From: Bacillota bacterium
GTDB lineage: Bacteria > Bacillota > Clostridia > Lachnospirales > Lachnospiraceae
Assembly: GCA_023419655.1 (NCBI GenBank)
Contig: JAEZXP010000120.1
Location: 1 to 6,285 of the forward strand
Length of the DNA stretch: 6,285 nt
Direction: 5' to 3'
Position 1 is the first letter of the stretch. Each line of letters opens with the position of its first letter. Positions 1 to 5,680 of this stretch are shown one piece after another. The notes beneath the pieces were generated by a model. It saw nothing but the letters and a program-made list of their open reading frames with translations, made no database searches and had not been told where the DNA came from. The position numbers and the translations under genes were made by a program.

Positions 1-1
1 A

Positions 2-865
2 TTACACCCTATCTTCCTTCATGGCAAGGAAGGCGGCAAGACTTCCTCTTTTTCCATTGGTCTTTCTGTGGGAGAATAAAAGCTCACTGTTGCAGCAAGT
101 GCATATCCCGCTGATATGGATATTGTCATTTCGCAGTCCTGCCTCCAGCAGTATTCTGCGGTTTGCTTCCCATAGATTAAGCTGATATCTGCCGCGGTGA
201 TTCTCTCTAAGGACAGGCATATCCCCATCCCCATCAGAAAAGGTCTGCTTAAATTCTGCGGCAACTTCCTCTCCCACTTCATAGCAGTCCGTACAGATAG
301 ACGGCCCTATCACAGCGATTATATCCTCTGGCCTGCTGCCAAAGGCTTTTCCCATCTCTTTCGTCGTTATATACCCGATTTTTCCTATCGTTCCCCGCCA
401 GCCGGAATGGGAAAGCCCAATGGCTTTCTTTACAGGGTCCACAAAGAATAAGGGTACGCAGTCCGCGTATTTTGTCACCAGTGTAATACCGGGTTTATTC
501 GTAATCAGTCCGTCAATTTCTTTATAGTCTTTTGGAGTATCAAAGCCCTTTCCCCTGTCCGCTTCGTCAACGATACGGATATTCAGCTTATGAACCTGGT
601 CCGATACAACCAGGGAATGGGGGTCCACACCAAGACTACGGGAGATACGGATAAAGTTCTCTCTGATATTTTTCGGATTGTCACCATCAGGAGAAGAACC
701 GCCTCCAAGATTCATGGAAGAAAAGAAGCCGGTGCTGACTCCTCCCAGCCTTGTGGAAAATCCGTGTATAATAAATGGAATCTTCGATAATGACGGAAAT
801 TCAATAAAAGGAACCTCACCGGAAGAATTTATTCTTCCATGGTTATTGTTGTCTGCAGCTGTCAT
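2..865 (-). CDS. pgeF: PgeF/YfiH/YlmD-type laccase-domain protein (peptidoglycan editing factor, purine nucleoside enzyme)
   Basis: A complete 287-residue protein of the Cu-oxidase_4 / DUF152 family, a little longer than the usual 240-280. Known members were first called polyphenol oxidases. Later work gave them purine nucleoside phosphorylase/adenosine deaminase activity, and in E. coli a role in keeping wrong amino acids out of peptidoglycan precursors. Visible hallmarks are FIIHGFSTRLGGVS (31-44), DQVH (89-92), KYADCVP (132-138), LSHSGWRGT (151-159), GPSICTDCYEVG (187-198) and the C-terminal CTCC...FSHR block (255-267). H92, C136 and H153 fit the His-Cys-His metal site of the family; the 17-residue C-to-H spacing is typical. 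The ATG has an AAAGG ribosome site 8 bases upstream. It lies 18 bases after yraN and is the last gene in the window; the TAA stop is intact at the window edge. A short acidic loop, DGDGD (211-215), looks like a lineage-specific insert. Its physiological substrate here is not shown by sequence. Confidence 0.93.
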   Translation of the reverse strand: MTAADNNNHGRINSSGEVPFIEFPSLSKIPFIIHGFSTRLGGVSTGFFSSMNLGGGSSPDGDNPKNIRENFIRISRSLGVDPHSLVVSDQVHKLNIRIVDEADRGKGFDTPKDYKEIDGLITNKPGITLVTKYADCVPLFFVDPVKKAIGLSHSGWRGTIGKIGYITTKEMGKAFGSRPEDIIAVIGPSICTDCYEVGEEVAAEFKQTFSDGDGDMPVLRENHRGRYQLNLWEANRRILLEAGLRNDNIHISGICTCCNSELLFSHRKTNGKRGSLAAFLAMKEDRV

Positions 866-883
866 ATATATAACCTTTCCTTA

Positions 884-1234
884 TCAAATACCTTCAAAGG
901 CATTCTTAATAAGTGCGTATTTTCTATCTAATATCTCTACAATATCAAAACGGCAGGGTGTATCTGCGGATAATTTATGATAATTCATATAGGTTAAGGC
1001 GGTGCGGACAATTCTTCTTATTTTTCTGTTATCCACTGCCTCGGACGGAAATCCAAAGCCGCTGCCTGAACGGTATTTAACCTCTATAAAGCATAAGTAT
1101 CCGTCAGACCTTCCGATTAAATCAATCTCTCCCAGTCTGCACCGAAAATTCTTCTCCAGAATACGATATCCCTGTTTTTCAAGAAATTTAGCAGCCTCTT
1201 CTTCAAATCTGGAACCAACCGCTCTCTTGTTCAT
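884..1234 (-). CDS. yraN: YraN/UPF0102 family protein (Mrr-like nuclease fold)
   Basis: A 116-residue protein of normal length for UPF0102. The family has a restriction-endonuclease-like (Mrr/Holliday-resolvase-like) core, but its function in most bacteria is unproven. The signature is clear: GSRFEEEAAKFLEKQGYRILEKNFR (7-31), GEIDLIGR (35-42), FIEVKYRSGSGFGFPSEAV (49-67) and RFDIVEI near 94-100. E12, D38, E51 and K53 correspond to the E...D...ExK pattern expected of a metal-dependent nuclease active site, so the fold's catalytic residues appear kept. The ATG has a modest AGGT ribosome site 5 bases upstream. The gene starts 29 bases after the ylqH stop and ends 18 bases before pgeF, so co-transcription is likely. 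A position next to rnhB is common for this family and suggests a nucleic-acid role, but that is inference. Confidence 0.93.
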   Translation of the reverse strand: MNKRAVGSRFEEEAAKFLEKQGYRILEKNFRCRLGEIDLIGRSDGYLCFIEVKYRSGSGFGFPSEAVDNRKIRRIVRTALTYMNYHKLSADTPCRFDIVEILDRKYALIKNAFEGI

Positions 1235-1263
1235 ACTTTACCTGCCATTTCGATAACATTATT

Positions 1264-1572
1264 TTATAAAATTTTGTTTTTGATACGGTCCATTCTGTCC
1301 ACAAATAATAAAATTTCAGAAACAACCTCATACAGCTCCGGCGGAATATGGGAGCCAAGCTCCATTCGGGATAAGGTGTTCGCCAGAGACTCATCCTTAT
1401 ATATCGGAATATCCGCTTCCTGGGCTTTATTGGTGATTTTATCGGCCAGATAACCCCTTCCCGAAGCAATAATCTTAGGCGCAACCTCATTGGGGTCATA
1501 GGACAAGGCCACCGCTATCTTTTTATCATTGGTATGATTCTTTTTATCTGCGTTATTGTCGTTATTATTCAA
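1264..1572 (-). CDS. ylqH: YlqH-like protein: stand-alone FlhB C-terminal (EscU/YscU/HrcU) domain
   Basis: A 102-residue protein matching the cytoplasmic C-terminal domain of FlhB, the flagellar/type III export switch, without its membrane part. The core is KKIAVALSYDPNEVAPKIIASGRGYLADKI (17-46), then IPIYKDESLANTLSRMELGSHIPPELYEVVSEILLFVDRM (55-94), which is the typical 'P...L...L...IP.ELY.AVAE' pattern. The self-cleaving NPTH motif that precedes this block in FlhB is absent; residues there read NDKK. The first 18 residues are Asn/Lys/Asp-rich and probably unstructured. I chose the TTG at 1572 because AGGAG lies 8 bases before it and family members begin close to the core. Upstream in-frame ATGs at 1590, 1620 and 1629 lack ribosome sites. 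B. subtilis has the homologue ylqH in the same rnhB neighbourhood. The role is unknown; replacing the FlhB C-domain has been reported for similar proteins in flagellated bacteria. Confidence 0.85.
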   Translation of the reverse strand: MNNNDNNADKKNHTNDKKIAVALSYDPNEVAPKIIASGRGYLADKITNKAQEADIPIYKDESLANTLSRMELGSHIPPELYEVVSEILLFVDRMDRIKNKIL

Positions 1573-1580
1573 CCTAACCA

Positions 1581-1585
1581 CTCCT
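1581..1585 (-). promoter_or_regulatory. Ribosome binding site that fixes the ylqH TTG start
   Basis: AGGAG on the minus strand with an 8-base spacer to TTG at 1572-1570. No in-frame ATG farther upstream (1590, 1620, 1629) has a comparable site, and the ATG at 1590 would put this AGGAG inside its own coding sequence. Confidence 0.7.
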
Positions 1586-1644
1586 GTCATAGGACTTACT
1601 AGAATGCAGCTGTATGACATTCCATACATATATGAGAGATTTTA

Positions 1645-2424
1645 TTATATGTAATTCTTAATAAAGCTCATGCGGTGAATCGGCGTCGGACCTAACCGTT
1701 TAAGTGCCTGAATATGATCTGGGGAGCCATATCCTTTATTATCGGCAAATCCATAGCCCGGAAATACCTTGTCATAAGCAACCATCAGCCGGTCTCTTGT
1801 GACCTTTGCCAAAATACTGGCGGCGGCAATGGATATGCTTTTGGAATCTCCCTTGATGATGGGAACCTGCCGAATCGGTATATCCGGTATGGTGACTGCG
1901 TCGATTAATAAAACCTCCGGTTCAACCTTAAGATTGTTAACCGCCTGTTTCATGGCCTGAAACGTTGCCTGGAGAATATTGATTTCATCAATTTTATTGG
2001 GTGGGATGCTTCCGATACCATAGGATACGGCTGCTTTAAGAATATCGTCATAAAGCTCTTCACGCTTCTTCTCAGATAATTTCTTGGAATCATCGATATA
2101 TAGAAGCTCACAGTCCTTCGGCAGAATAACGGCACCGGCCATGACCGGACCTGCAAAGGGTCCTCTGCCCACCTCATCGATTCCGCATATGTAGGAGCAT
2201 TCTTCACAGCTTCGTTCGTAACGCTTCATGGCCTCTATCCGTTTAAGCTCCTCCTGATAAGCCGTAAGCCTTGATTGGTATTGGCGGCAAATATTAATTA
2301 CACCGCTTCTCATATCCGATTGGTATTTTTCTATTAATACAGGCAGGCTATCTATATCCGCCTGCATAAATTCCAGCTTTATCTGAGCAATTTTTAAGCT
2401 TTTTGTGTTTTCTTCTGTAATCAT
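1645..2424 (-). CDS. rnhB: Ribonuclease HII
   Basis: A 259-residue RNase HII, which cuts the RNA strand of RNA:DNA hybrids and removes single ribonucleotides from DNA. The catalytic DEDD set is visible: D83 and E84 in GIDEVGRGPFAGPV (81-94), D175 in LLIDAVTI and D193 in KGDSKSISIAAASILAKVTRDR (191-212). The G-R-G loop (86-88) that reads the ribonucleotide 2'-OH is intact, as is the GYGSPDH motif (231-237) with the conserved Tyr. This separates it from RNase HIII. About 75 residues precede the catalytic core and are predicted helical and charged; B. subtilis RnhB (255 residues) has a similar extension, while E. coli RNase HII (198) does not. The ATG follows GGAGG with a 5-base spacer. It is located after ylqF, as in Bacillus and clostridia. 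Confidence 0.97.
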   Translation of the reverse strand: MITEENTKSLKIAQIKLEFMQADIDSLPVLIEKYQSDMRSGVINICRQYQSRLTAYQEELKRIEAMKRYERSCEECSYICGIDEVGRGPFAGPVMAGAVILPKDCELLYIDDSKKLSEKKREELYDDILKAAVSYGIGSIPPNKIDEINILQATFQAMKQAVNNLKVEPEVLLIDAVTIPDIPIRQVPIIKGDSKSISIAAASILAKVTRDRLMVAYDKVFPGYGFADNKGYGSPDHIQALKRLGPTPIHRMSFIKNYI

Positions 2425-2503
2425 TGCTGCCTCCGCTTCTGAATATTTCTTTCAGTCCTTACAGAACCTTTTCACCTATTTTTAGATAGTACTGCTGTAA
2501 ATA

Positions 2504-3397
2504 TCAGGCTTCGGGAAATTCCAGGGTTATATTTCCCAGCCGGACATTTCTAAAATCATCCAAAACCATCAGTGCCGCTCTGTCTATATCCGGTACATTG
2601 CCCTTCAAGAGACAGGAACGCTTTCGGGCAATCTCTTCCAAAACCTTCGCACAGTCATGGGACTTCTCCAAGCTTTCCTGAACCGGAACATGGTAGCGTT
2701 CATTTATTGCATTGGGATAATACTTGCTAAGGAACAAAATCAATTCCATTGAAAGCTCCGTCTTTTGAATAATATCGTCATTAATCGAGCCTATGAAAGC
2801 TAACCGCATACCGGCTGCGGGGTCCTCGAACTTGGGCCATAATATTCCGGGGGTATCCAGCAGCTCAATCTTACTGTTTAGCCGTATCCACTGCTTGCCC
2901 TTTGTTACGCCGGGTTTATTACCGGTCTTTGCAGATGCCTTTCCAACAAAGCTGTTAATAAAGGTGGATTTCCCGACATTGGGGATACCCACAACCATCG
3001 CACGAACAGGCCTGTTCATGATACCACGCCTTTTATCCCGTTCTATTTTTGCTTCGCAGGCTTTGTATACAATGTCCTTAATCTGATTTATACCTTGTCC
3101 ATTCCTGGAATTTATCAATAAGGTATGATACCCTTTCTCCTGAAAATAGCTTTTCCACAGCTCATTATATTTCTTATCGGCCATATCGGATTTATTCAAT
3201 AAGATTACCCTTGATTTGCTGCCTGCAAGGGTATCTATATCCGGGTTTTTACTGGACACCGGAATTCGGGCATCCACCAGCTCGATTACGACATCAATTA
3301 ATTTTATATTTTCCTGCATCATCCGCTTGGCCTTTGCCATGTGGCCGGGATACCATTGTATATTCATTTTATTTGAATTATCTTCTCTTTTATCCAT
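2504..3397 (-). CDS. ylqF: Ribosome biogenesis GTPase YlqF/RbgA
   Basis: A 297-residue circularly permuted GTPase that acts late in 50S subunit assembly in Firmicutes (RbgA). Motifs run in the permuted order G4-G5-G1-G2-G3: NKSD (68-71), NSRNG (96-100), GIPNVGKST (137-145, P-loop), PGVTKG (162-167) and DTPG (181-184). The N-terminal NIQWYPGHMAKAKR (12-25) is the family signature. The C-terminal about 80 residues form the RNA-binding helical domain. I place the start at the ATG at 3397, 8 bases after AGGAAG. The in-frame GTG at 3406 overlaps that ribosome site and is unlikely. The ATG at codon 11, where B. subtilis RbgA would begin, has no ribosome site at normal distance, so this protein carries a ten-residue polar N-terminal extension (KREDNSNK). 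It sits 44 bases after lepB and 79 before rnhB. Confidence 0.97.
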   Translation of the reverse strand: MDKREDNSNKMNIQWYPGHMAKAKRMMQENIKLIDVVIELVDARIPVSSKNPDIDTLAGSKSRVILLNKSDMADKKYNELWKSYFQEKGYHTLLINSRNGQGINQIKDIVYKACEAKIERDKRRGIMNRPVRAMVVGIPNVGKSTFINSFVGKASAKTGNKPGVTKGKQWIRLNSKIELLDTPGILWPKFEDPAAGMRLAFIGSINDDIIQKTELSMELILFLSKYYPNAINERYHVPVQESLEKSHDCAKVLEEIARKRSCLLKGNVPDIDRAALMVLDDFRNVRLGNITLEFPEA

Positions 3398-3405
3398 CCA
3401 AATCA

Positions 3406-3411
3406 CTTCCT
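3406..3411 (-). promoter_or_regulatory. Ribosome binding site for ylqF
   Basis: AGGAAG on the minus strand, 8 bases before the ATG at 3397. It overlaps the in-frame GTG at 3406-3404, which rules that codon out as the likely start and shortens the protein by three residues relative to the longest open frame. Confidence 0.7.
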
Positions 3412-3441
3412 GATTATTTATTTTTCTCAGTATACTATTTT

Positions 3442-4032
3442 CTATTCCTGTGGCTCTACCAAGTTAAGCTTGCTTACAAAATTAAACGGTGACAGGCGTA
3501 TAAACGCTTTTCCGATTATATCATCCCTTGTTATATTCCCTATACTGGCAAACCGGCTGTCTTCACTATTGTTCCTGTTGTCTCCAAGAACAAAATATTC
3601 GTTTTCCTCTAATACTATTTCTTCCCCCGCCAAGCCGTAATTAATCATCGGCTCTACCTTGACGATATCATCAAGAACCTCTCCGTTGACATAGATTTTA
3701 TCATCCTCCATGAGAATCGTTTCTCCCGGAAGTCCAATAATACGTTTAATGTTATAGAAGCTATGCTCCTTGCCGCTTTGTTTAAATACAATGACATCAA
3801 AACGCTTGGGGTCTGATAACCGATAGGAAAACTTATTGATGATAATCGGTTCATTGGCAGCAAGGGTATTATTCATTGAATTTCCTATCACATTTGTCTT
3901 CTCTATACAATAATAAACAATAAAATATGCCAGAAATATAACTGCGGCAATCTGTGCAGCCCAAATAAATACTTCGATGAGTATCTTCATGATTACCGGT
4001 TTTTTGCTTTCCTTTTCAAATTCAAACTCCAA
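3442..4032 (-). CDS. lepB: Signal peptidase I
   Basis: A 196-residue type I signal peptidase, the membrane-bound Ser/Lys protease that removes signal peptides from secreted proteins. One N-terminal membrane segment is visible at about 17-42 (MKILIEVFIWAAQIAAVIFL region), giving the single-pass topology with an outward-facing catalytic domain typical of Gram-positive enzymes. The catalytic dyad is S52 in VIGNSMNNTL and K96 in YNIKRIIGLPGE (93-104). The box E motif GDNRNNSEDSR (150-160) is intact. Length is normal for Firmicutes. The start codon is TTG at 4032, supported by GAGGTG upstream; the next in-frame ATG (codon 15) would remove the cytoplasmic tail and has no ribosome site. It stands 167 bases from rplS and beyond a terminator, so it probably starts a new transcription unit that runs into ylqF. 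Placement between rplS and ylqF is common in clostridia. Confidence 0.96.
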   Translation of the reverse strand: MEFEFEKESKKPVIMKILIEVFIWAAQIAAVIFLAYFIVYYCIEKTNVIGNSMNNTLAANEPIIINKFSYRLSDPKRFDVIVFKQSGKEHSFYNIKRIIGLPGETILMEDDKIYVNGEVLDDIVKVEPMINYGLAGEEIVLEENEYFVLGDNRNNSEDSRFASIGNITRDDIIGKAFIRLSPFNFVSKLNLVEPQE

Positions 4033-4039
4033 TTCTATT

Positions 4040-4046
4040 CACCTCT
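4040..4046 (-). promoter_or_regulatory. Ribosome binding site that fixes the lepB TTG start
   Basis: AGAGGTG on the minus strand, with 7 bases between its last G and the TTG at 4032-4030. No ATG in frame has a comparable site, so a TTG start is well supported. Confidence 0.7.
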
Positions 4047-4076
4047 TCTATGACCTTTGCGTATTCTTTTCGTCCT

Positions 4077-4101
4077 TGTACTATTGTACATTCTATCATA
4101 G
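4077..4101 (-). promoter_or_regulatory. Possible lepB promoter -10 box with adjacent inverted repeat
   Basis: In the 167-bp rplS-lepB gap the minus strand has CTATGATAGA (4092-4101), holding TATGAT (4095-4100), one mismatch from the -10 consensus. Just downstream is the perfect inverted repeat TGTAC-AATA-GTACA (4077-4090), which would fall about at the transcription start and could be an operator or a small 5' hairpin. No good -35 box is visible at 16-18 bases, so the promoter call is weak. A promoter is expected somewhere here because a terminator ends the rplS unit. The rest of the gap (4102-4163) shows nothing I can name. Confidence 0.35.
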
Positions 4102-4156
4102 ATTCCTGATTTAGGACACTATTTTATTCCCCATATTTTGCTCTTGAACTTCTTAT

Positions 4157-4194
4157 TCAATAAAAAAGGACGATACCTTAGGTACGTCCTTTTC
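4157..4194 (-). terminator. Rho-independent terminator after rplS
   Basis: Just 6 bases after the rplS stop the minus strand folds as AAAAGGACG + TACC, loop TAA, GGTA + bulged T + CGTCCTTTT, followed by more T residues and ATTG. The outer arms are 4164-4172 and 4185-4193 and pair over nine bases. GC-rich inner stem plus T tract is the standard terminator form. As the 5' arm is preceded by A residues it may also work on the plus strand, but no gene arrives from that side here. Confidence 0.9.
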
Positions 4195-4199
4195 CGAAA

Positions 4200-4547
4200 T
4201 TATCTTAATAATTCTTTTACCTTCGCCTTCTTACCAACTCTGTCACGGAGATAGAACAGCTTCGCTCTTCTTACCTTACCGCGTCTTGTAACTGTAATTC
4301 TATCAATACTGGGACTGTGAAGGGGCCAGGTCTTTTCAACACCCACACCGCCGGAAAACTTTCTTACGGTAAAGGTTTCTCTTGAACTACCGTTCTGTCT
4401 CTTTATTACAGTGCCTTCAAATACCTGTAATCTCTCACGGCTGCCTTCTTTTACTTTTGCATACACCTGAACTGTATCTCCAACTTTAAAATCAGTTAAA
4501 TCAGTTCTCAGCTGTTCTGCTTCAATTTCTCTAATAATATCGTTCAT
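4200..4547 (-). CDS. rplS: 50S ribosomal protein L19
   Basis: A complete 115-residue L19, the usual bacterial length. L19 sits at the 30S-50S interface and makes an intersubunit bridge. Recognisable blocks are FKVGDTVQVYAKVKEGSRERLQVFEGTVI (20-48), the L19 core SH3-like barrel, then RQNGSSRETFTVRKFSGGVGVEKTWPLHSPSIDRITVTRRGKVRRAKLFYLRDRVGKKAKVKE (50-112), with the family signature around SP-ID-I-V-RRGKVRRAKLYYLR. The ATG has an ideal AGGAGGT site (4554-4560) with 6 bases between. A structured leader precedes the gene and a terminator follows it at once, so rplS can be the end of the rimM-trmD operon and may also be transcribed alone. Confidence 0.98.
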   Translation of the reverse strand: MNDIIREIEAEQLRTDLTDFKVGDTVQVYAKVKEGSRERLQVFEGTVIKRQNGSSRETFTVRKFSGGVGVEKTWPLHSPSIDRITVTRRGKVRRAKLFYLRDRVGKKAKVKELLR

Positions 4548-4568
4548 TTTGTGACCTCCTGTTTATTT

Positions 4569-4619
4569 AGATGTTCATAATACAGTATGTAACAGAGGAC
4601 CATCCATCTCACAACATCT
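4569..4619 (-). ncRNA. Probable L19 (rplS) mRNA leader, autoregulatory 5' element
   Basis: Directly before the rplS ribosome site the minus strand has a 51-base unit closed by a perfect 7-bp helix, AGATGTT (4613-4619) with AACATCT (4569-4575). The inside, GATGGATGGTCCTCTGTTAC followed by ATACTGTATTATG, contains small self-complementary parts (GAG/CTC, CATA/TATG) and a CCTC that could pair with GAGG of the rplS ribosome site nine bases beyond the helix. An L19 leader motif at this place is known in Firmicutes as a ribosomal-protein autoregulation element. Position, size and closing helix agree with it. The family assignment is from memory of the class and not from a covariance search. Confidence 0.55.
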
Positions 4620-4625
4620 TACTCT

Positions 4626-4647
4626 ATCATAGAAAGCGATAGAAAGC
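4626..4647 (-). promoter_or_regulatory. Possible rplS promoter -10 box in a tandem 10-bp repeat
   Basis: The minus strand reads GCTTTCTATC then GCTTTCTATG (4647-4628), two adjacent copies differing at one base. The second copy leads into TATGAT (4631-4626), a near-consensus -10 box. Seven bases after it comes the first A of the L19-type leader (4619), the right distance for a transcription start. No convincing -35 box is present at 16-18 bases (AATACT at 17). An internal rplS promoter would fit a leader that must be made separately from trmD mRNA. Confidence 0.35.
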
Positions 4648-4659
4648 AAGTATTATTTT

Positions 4660-4860
4660 CTACTTTGTCATTGTATTTGAACCCAATTGAAACGTAATCT
4701 TTACCGGATTATGGTCCGAATACAAAAAACCATTATCAACCGTTTGAATGTCCACAAGCTTCATATTATCTGATACTAAAAATCCATCCACTATCGTGAC
4801 AAAAGAAACATTTTTTTCATAAGGACTATCCGCATTTCTGCAAGACGGCGAAAGCTGCAA
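4660..4860 (-). pseudogene. C-terminal remnant of an endonuclease/exonuclease/phosphatase (EEP) family protein
   Basis: An open frame of 66 residues that matches only the C-terminal end of EEP-superfamily proteins (normally about 250-350 residues). RNADSPYEKN (8-17), TIVDGFLVSDN (22-32) and FLYSDHNPVKITFQL (45-59) give the family's closing pattern 'IDGF..S.N......F.YSDHNPV...F.L'; D49-H50 is the usual catalytic Asp-His pair. The N-terminal Asn/Glu metal-binding part and the rest of the sandwich fold are missing, so it cannot be an active nuclease or phosphatase. The frame could begin at TTG 4860, but there is no ribosome site of its own. It begins one codon (ACC) after the trmD TAA and in the trmD frame. 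The remaining frame is intact and well conserved, so the truncation seems fairly recent, or the piece is still translated somehow. Upstream parts of the gene are not present in the window. Confidence 0.75.
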
Positions 4861-4863
4861 GGT

Positions 4864-5643
4864 TTATGAATATATATCAAAGTTCTTTTGGAATATCAGA
4901 CGGGTCAGATATTCCCGCTCTTCTTCCGTAAGATTGGCATTTTCAAGCAAATCGGGACGTCTCTCATATGTCCGTATAATGGATTGCTCTCTTCTGAATT
5001 GTTCAATATTGGCATGATGACCGGAAAGCAGTACCTCCGGAACCTTGCGTCCCATAAACACCTCGGGGCGGGTATACTGCGGATATTCCAAAAGATTGTC
5101 CATAAAGGTCTCAAATTCTGATGAATCATCATTATTAAGAACTCCGGGAATCAGTCTGGAAATCGCATCAATCATCACCATGGCAGGCAGCTCTCCGCCG
5201 GTAAGAACATAATCTCCGATAGAGATATTATCTGTAACAATCATTTCAAGTACCCGTTCATCGATTCCCTCATAATGGCCGCATAAAAATATCAAATCTT
5301 CTTCCATGGAAAGCTCCTGGGCCATATTCTGATTGAATACTCTGCCCTGGGGTGTAACATAAACTACCCTTGGCTTCGTATAGGTATCCTGGTCATCTTT
5401 CGATAATTTAATATGGTTCGCCAGATATCCATACGCTTTATATACCGGTTCTGCCTGTATAACCATACCTGCTCCGCCTCCATAGGGATAATCATCAACA
5501 CGATTATGCTTATTCCCGGCAAAGTCCCGTATATCGACTGTATTTAAAGAAATTAATCCTTTTTCTATCGCTCTTCCTGTTATGCTGGTCTTTATACCTG
5601 ATTCAATCATTTCGGGAAACAATGTTAGTACATGAAAATTCAT
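4864..5643 (-). CDS. trmD: tRNA (guanine-N1-)-methyltransferase TrmD
   Basis: A complete 259-residue TrmD, which uses S-adenosylmethionine to methylate G37 next to the anticodon and so prevents +1 frameshifting. Landmarks are MNFHVLTLFPEMI (1-13), DIRDFAGNKHNRVDDYPYGGGAGM (37-60), VTPQG (96-100), LCGHYEGIDERV (120-131) and SIGDYVLTGGELPAM (141-155), the last three building the SPOUT trefoil-knot AdoMet site. The catalytic acidic loop falls at about 171-178 (NDDSSEFE), followed by EYPQYTRP (186-193). The C-terminal domain (about 200-259) ends normally. The ATG has an AGGAAAGG site with suitable spacing. It follows rimM by 37 bases, as in most bacteria. The stop codon is immediately followed in frame by the EEP stump described separately. 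Confidence 0.98.
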   Translation of the reverse strand: MNFHVLTLFPEMIESGIKTSITGRAIEKGLISLNTVDIRDFAGNKHNRVDDYPYGGGAGMVIQAEPVYKAYGYLANHIKLSKDDQDTYTKPRVVYVTPQGRVFNQNMAQELSMEEDLIFLCGHYEGIDERVLEMIVTDNISIGDYVLTGGELPAMVMIDAISRLIPGVLNNDDSSEFETFMDNLLEYPQYTRPEVFMGRKVPEVLLSGHHANIEQFRREQSIIRTYERRPDLLENANLTEEEREYLTRLIFQKNFDIYS

Positions 5644-5680
5644 CTATTCTACCGTACCTTTCCTAAAGGTTATCTGTCTT

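Noticed and set aside
197..451. Open frame on the plus strand within pgeF (84 codons)
   Set aside because: It lies antisense to a clear conserved gene, has no recognisable domain and no good ribosome site.
2425..2503. Possible terminator or regulatory hairpin between ylqF and rnhB (TTACAG/CTGTAA arms)
   Set aside because: Arms are only six bases with a loop of about 30 and no T tract; nothing supports a function.
3404..3406. GTG as start of ylqF, three codons upstream
   Set aside because: It overlaps the AGGAAG ribosome site that properly serves the ATG at 3397.
3211..3492. Open frame on the plus strand over the 5' end of ylqF and 3' end of lepB, with a hydrophobic tail
   Set aside because: The hydrophobic tail comes from the reverse strand of AT-rich ylqF-lepB junction; no family match, and it covers two solid genes.
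4660..4860. The EEP stump as a genuine small functional gene
   Set aside because: It contains just the C-terminal strand and loop of the EEP fold, lacks the metal-binding N-terminal residues and has no ribosome site of its own; it is therefore listed as a remnant, with possible translation left open.
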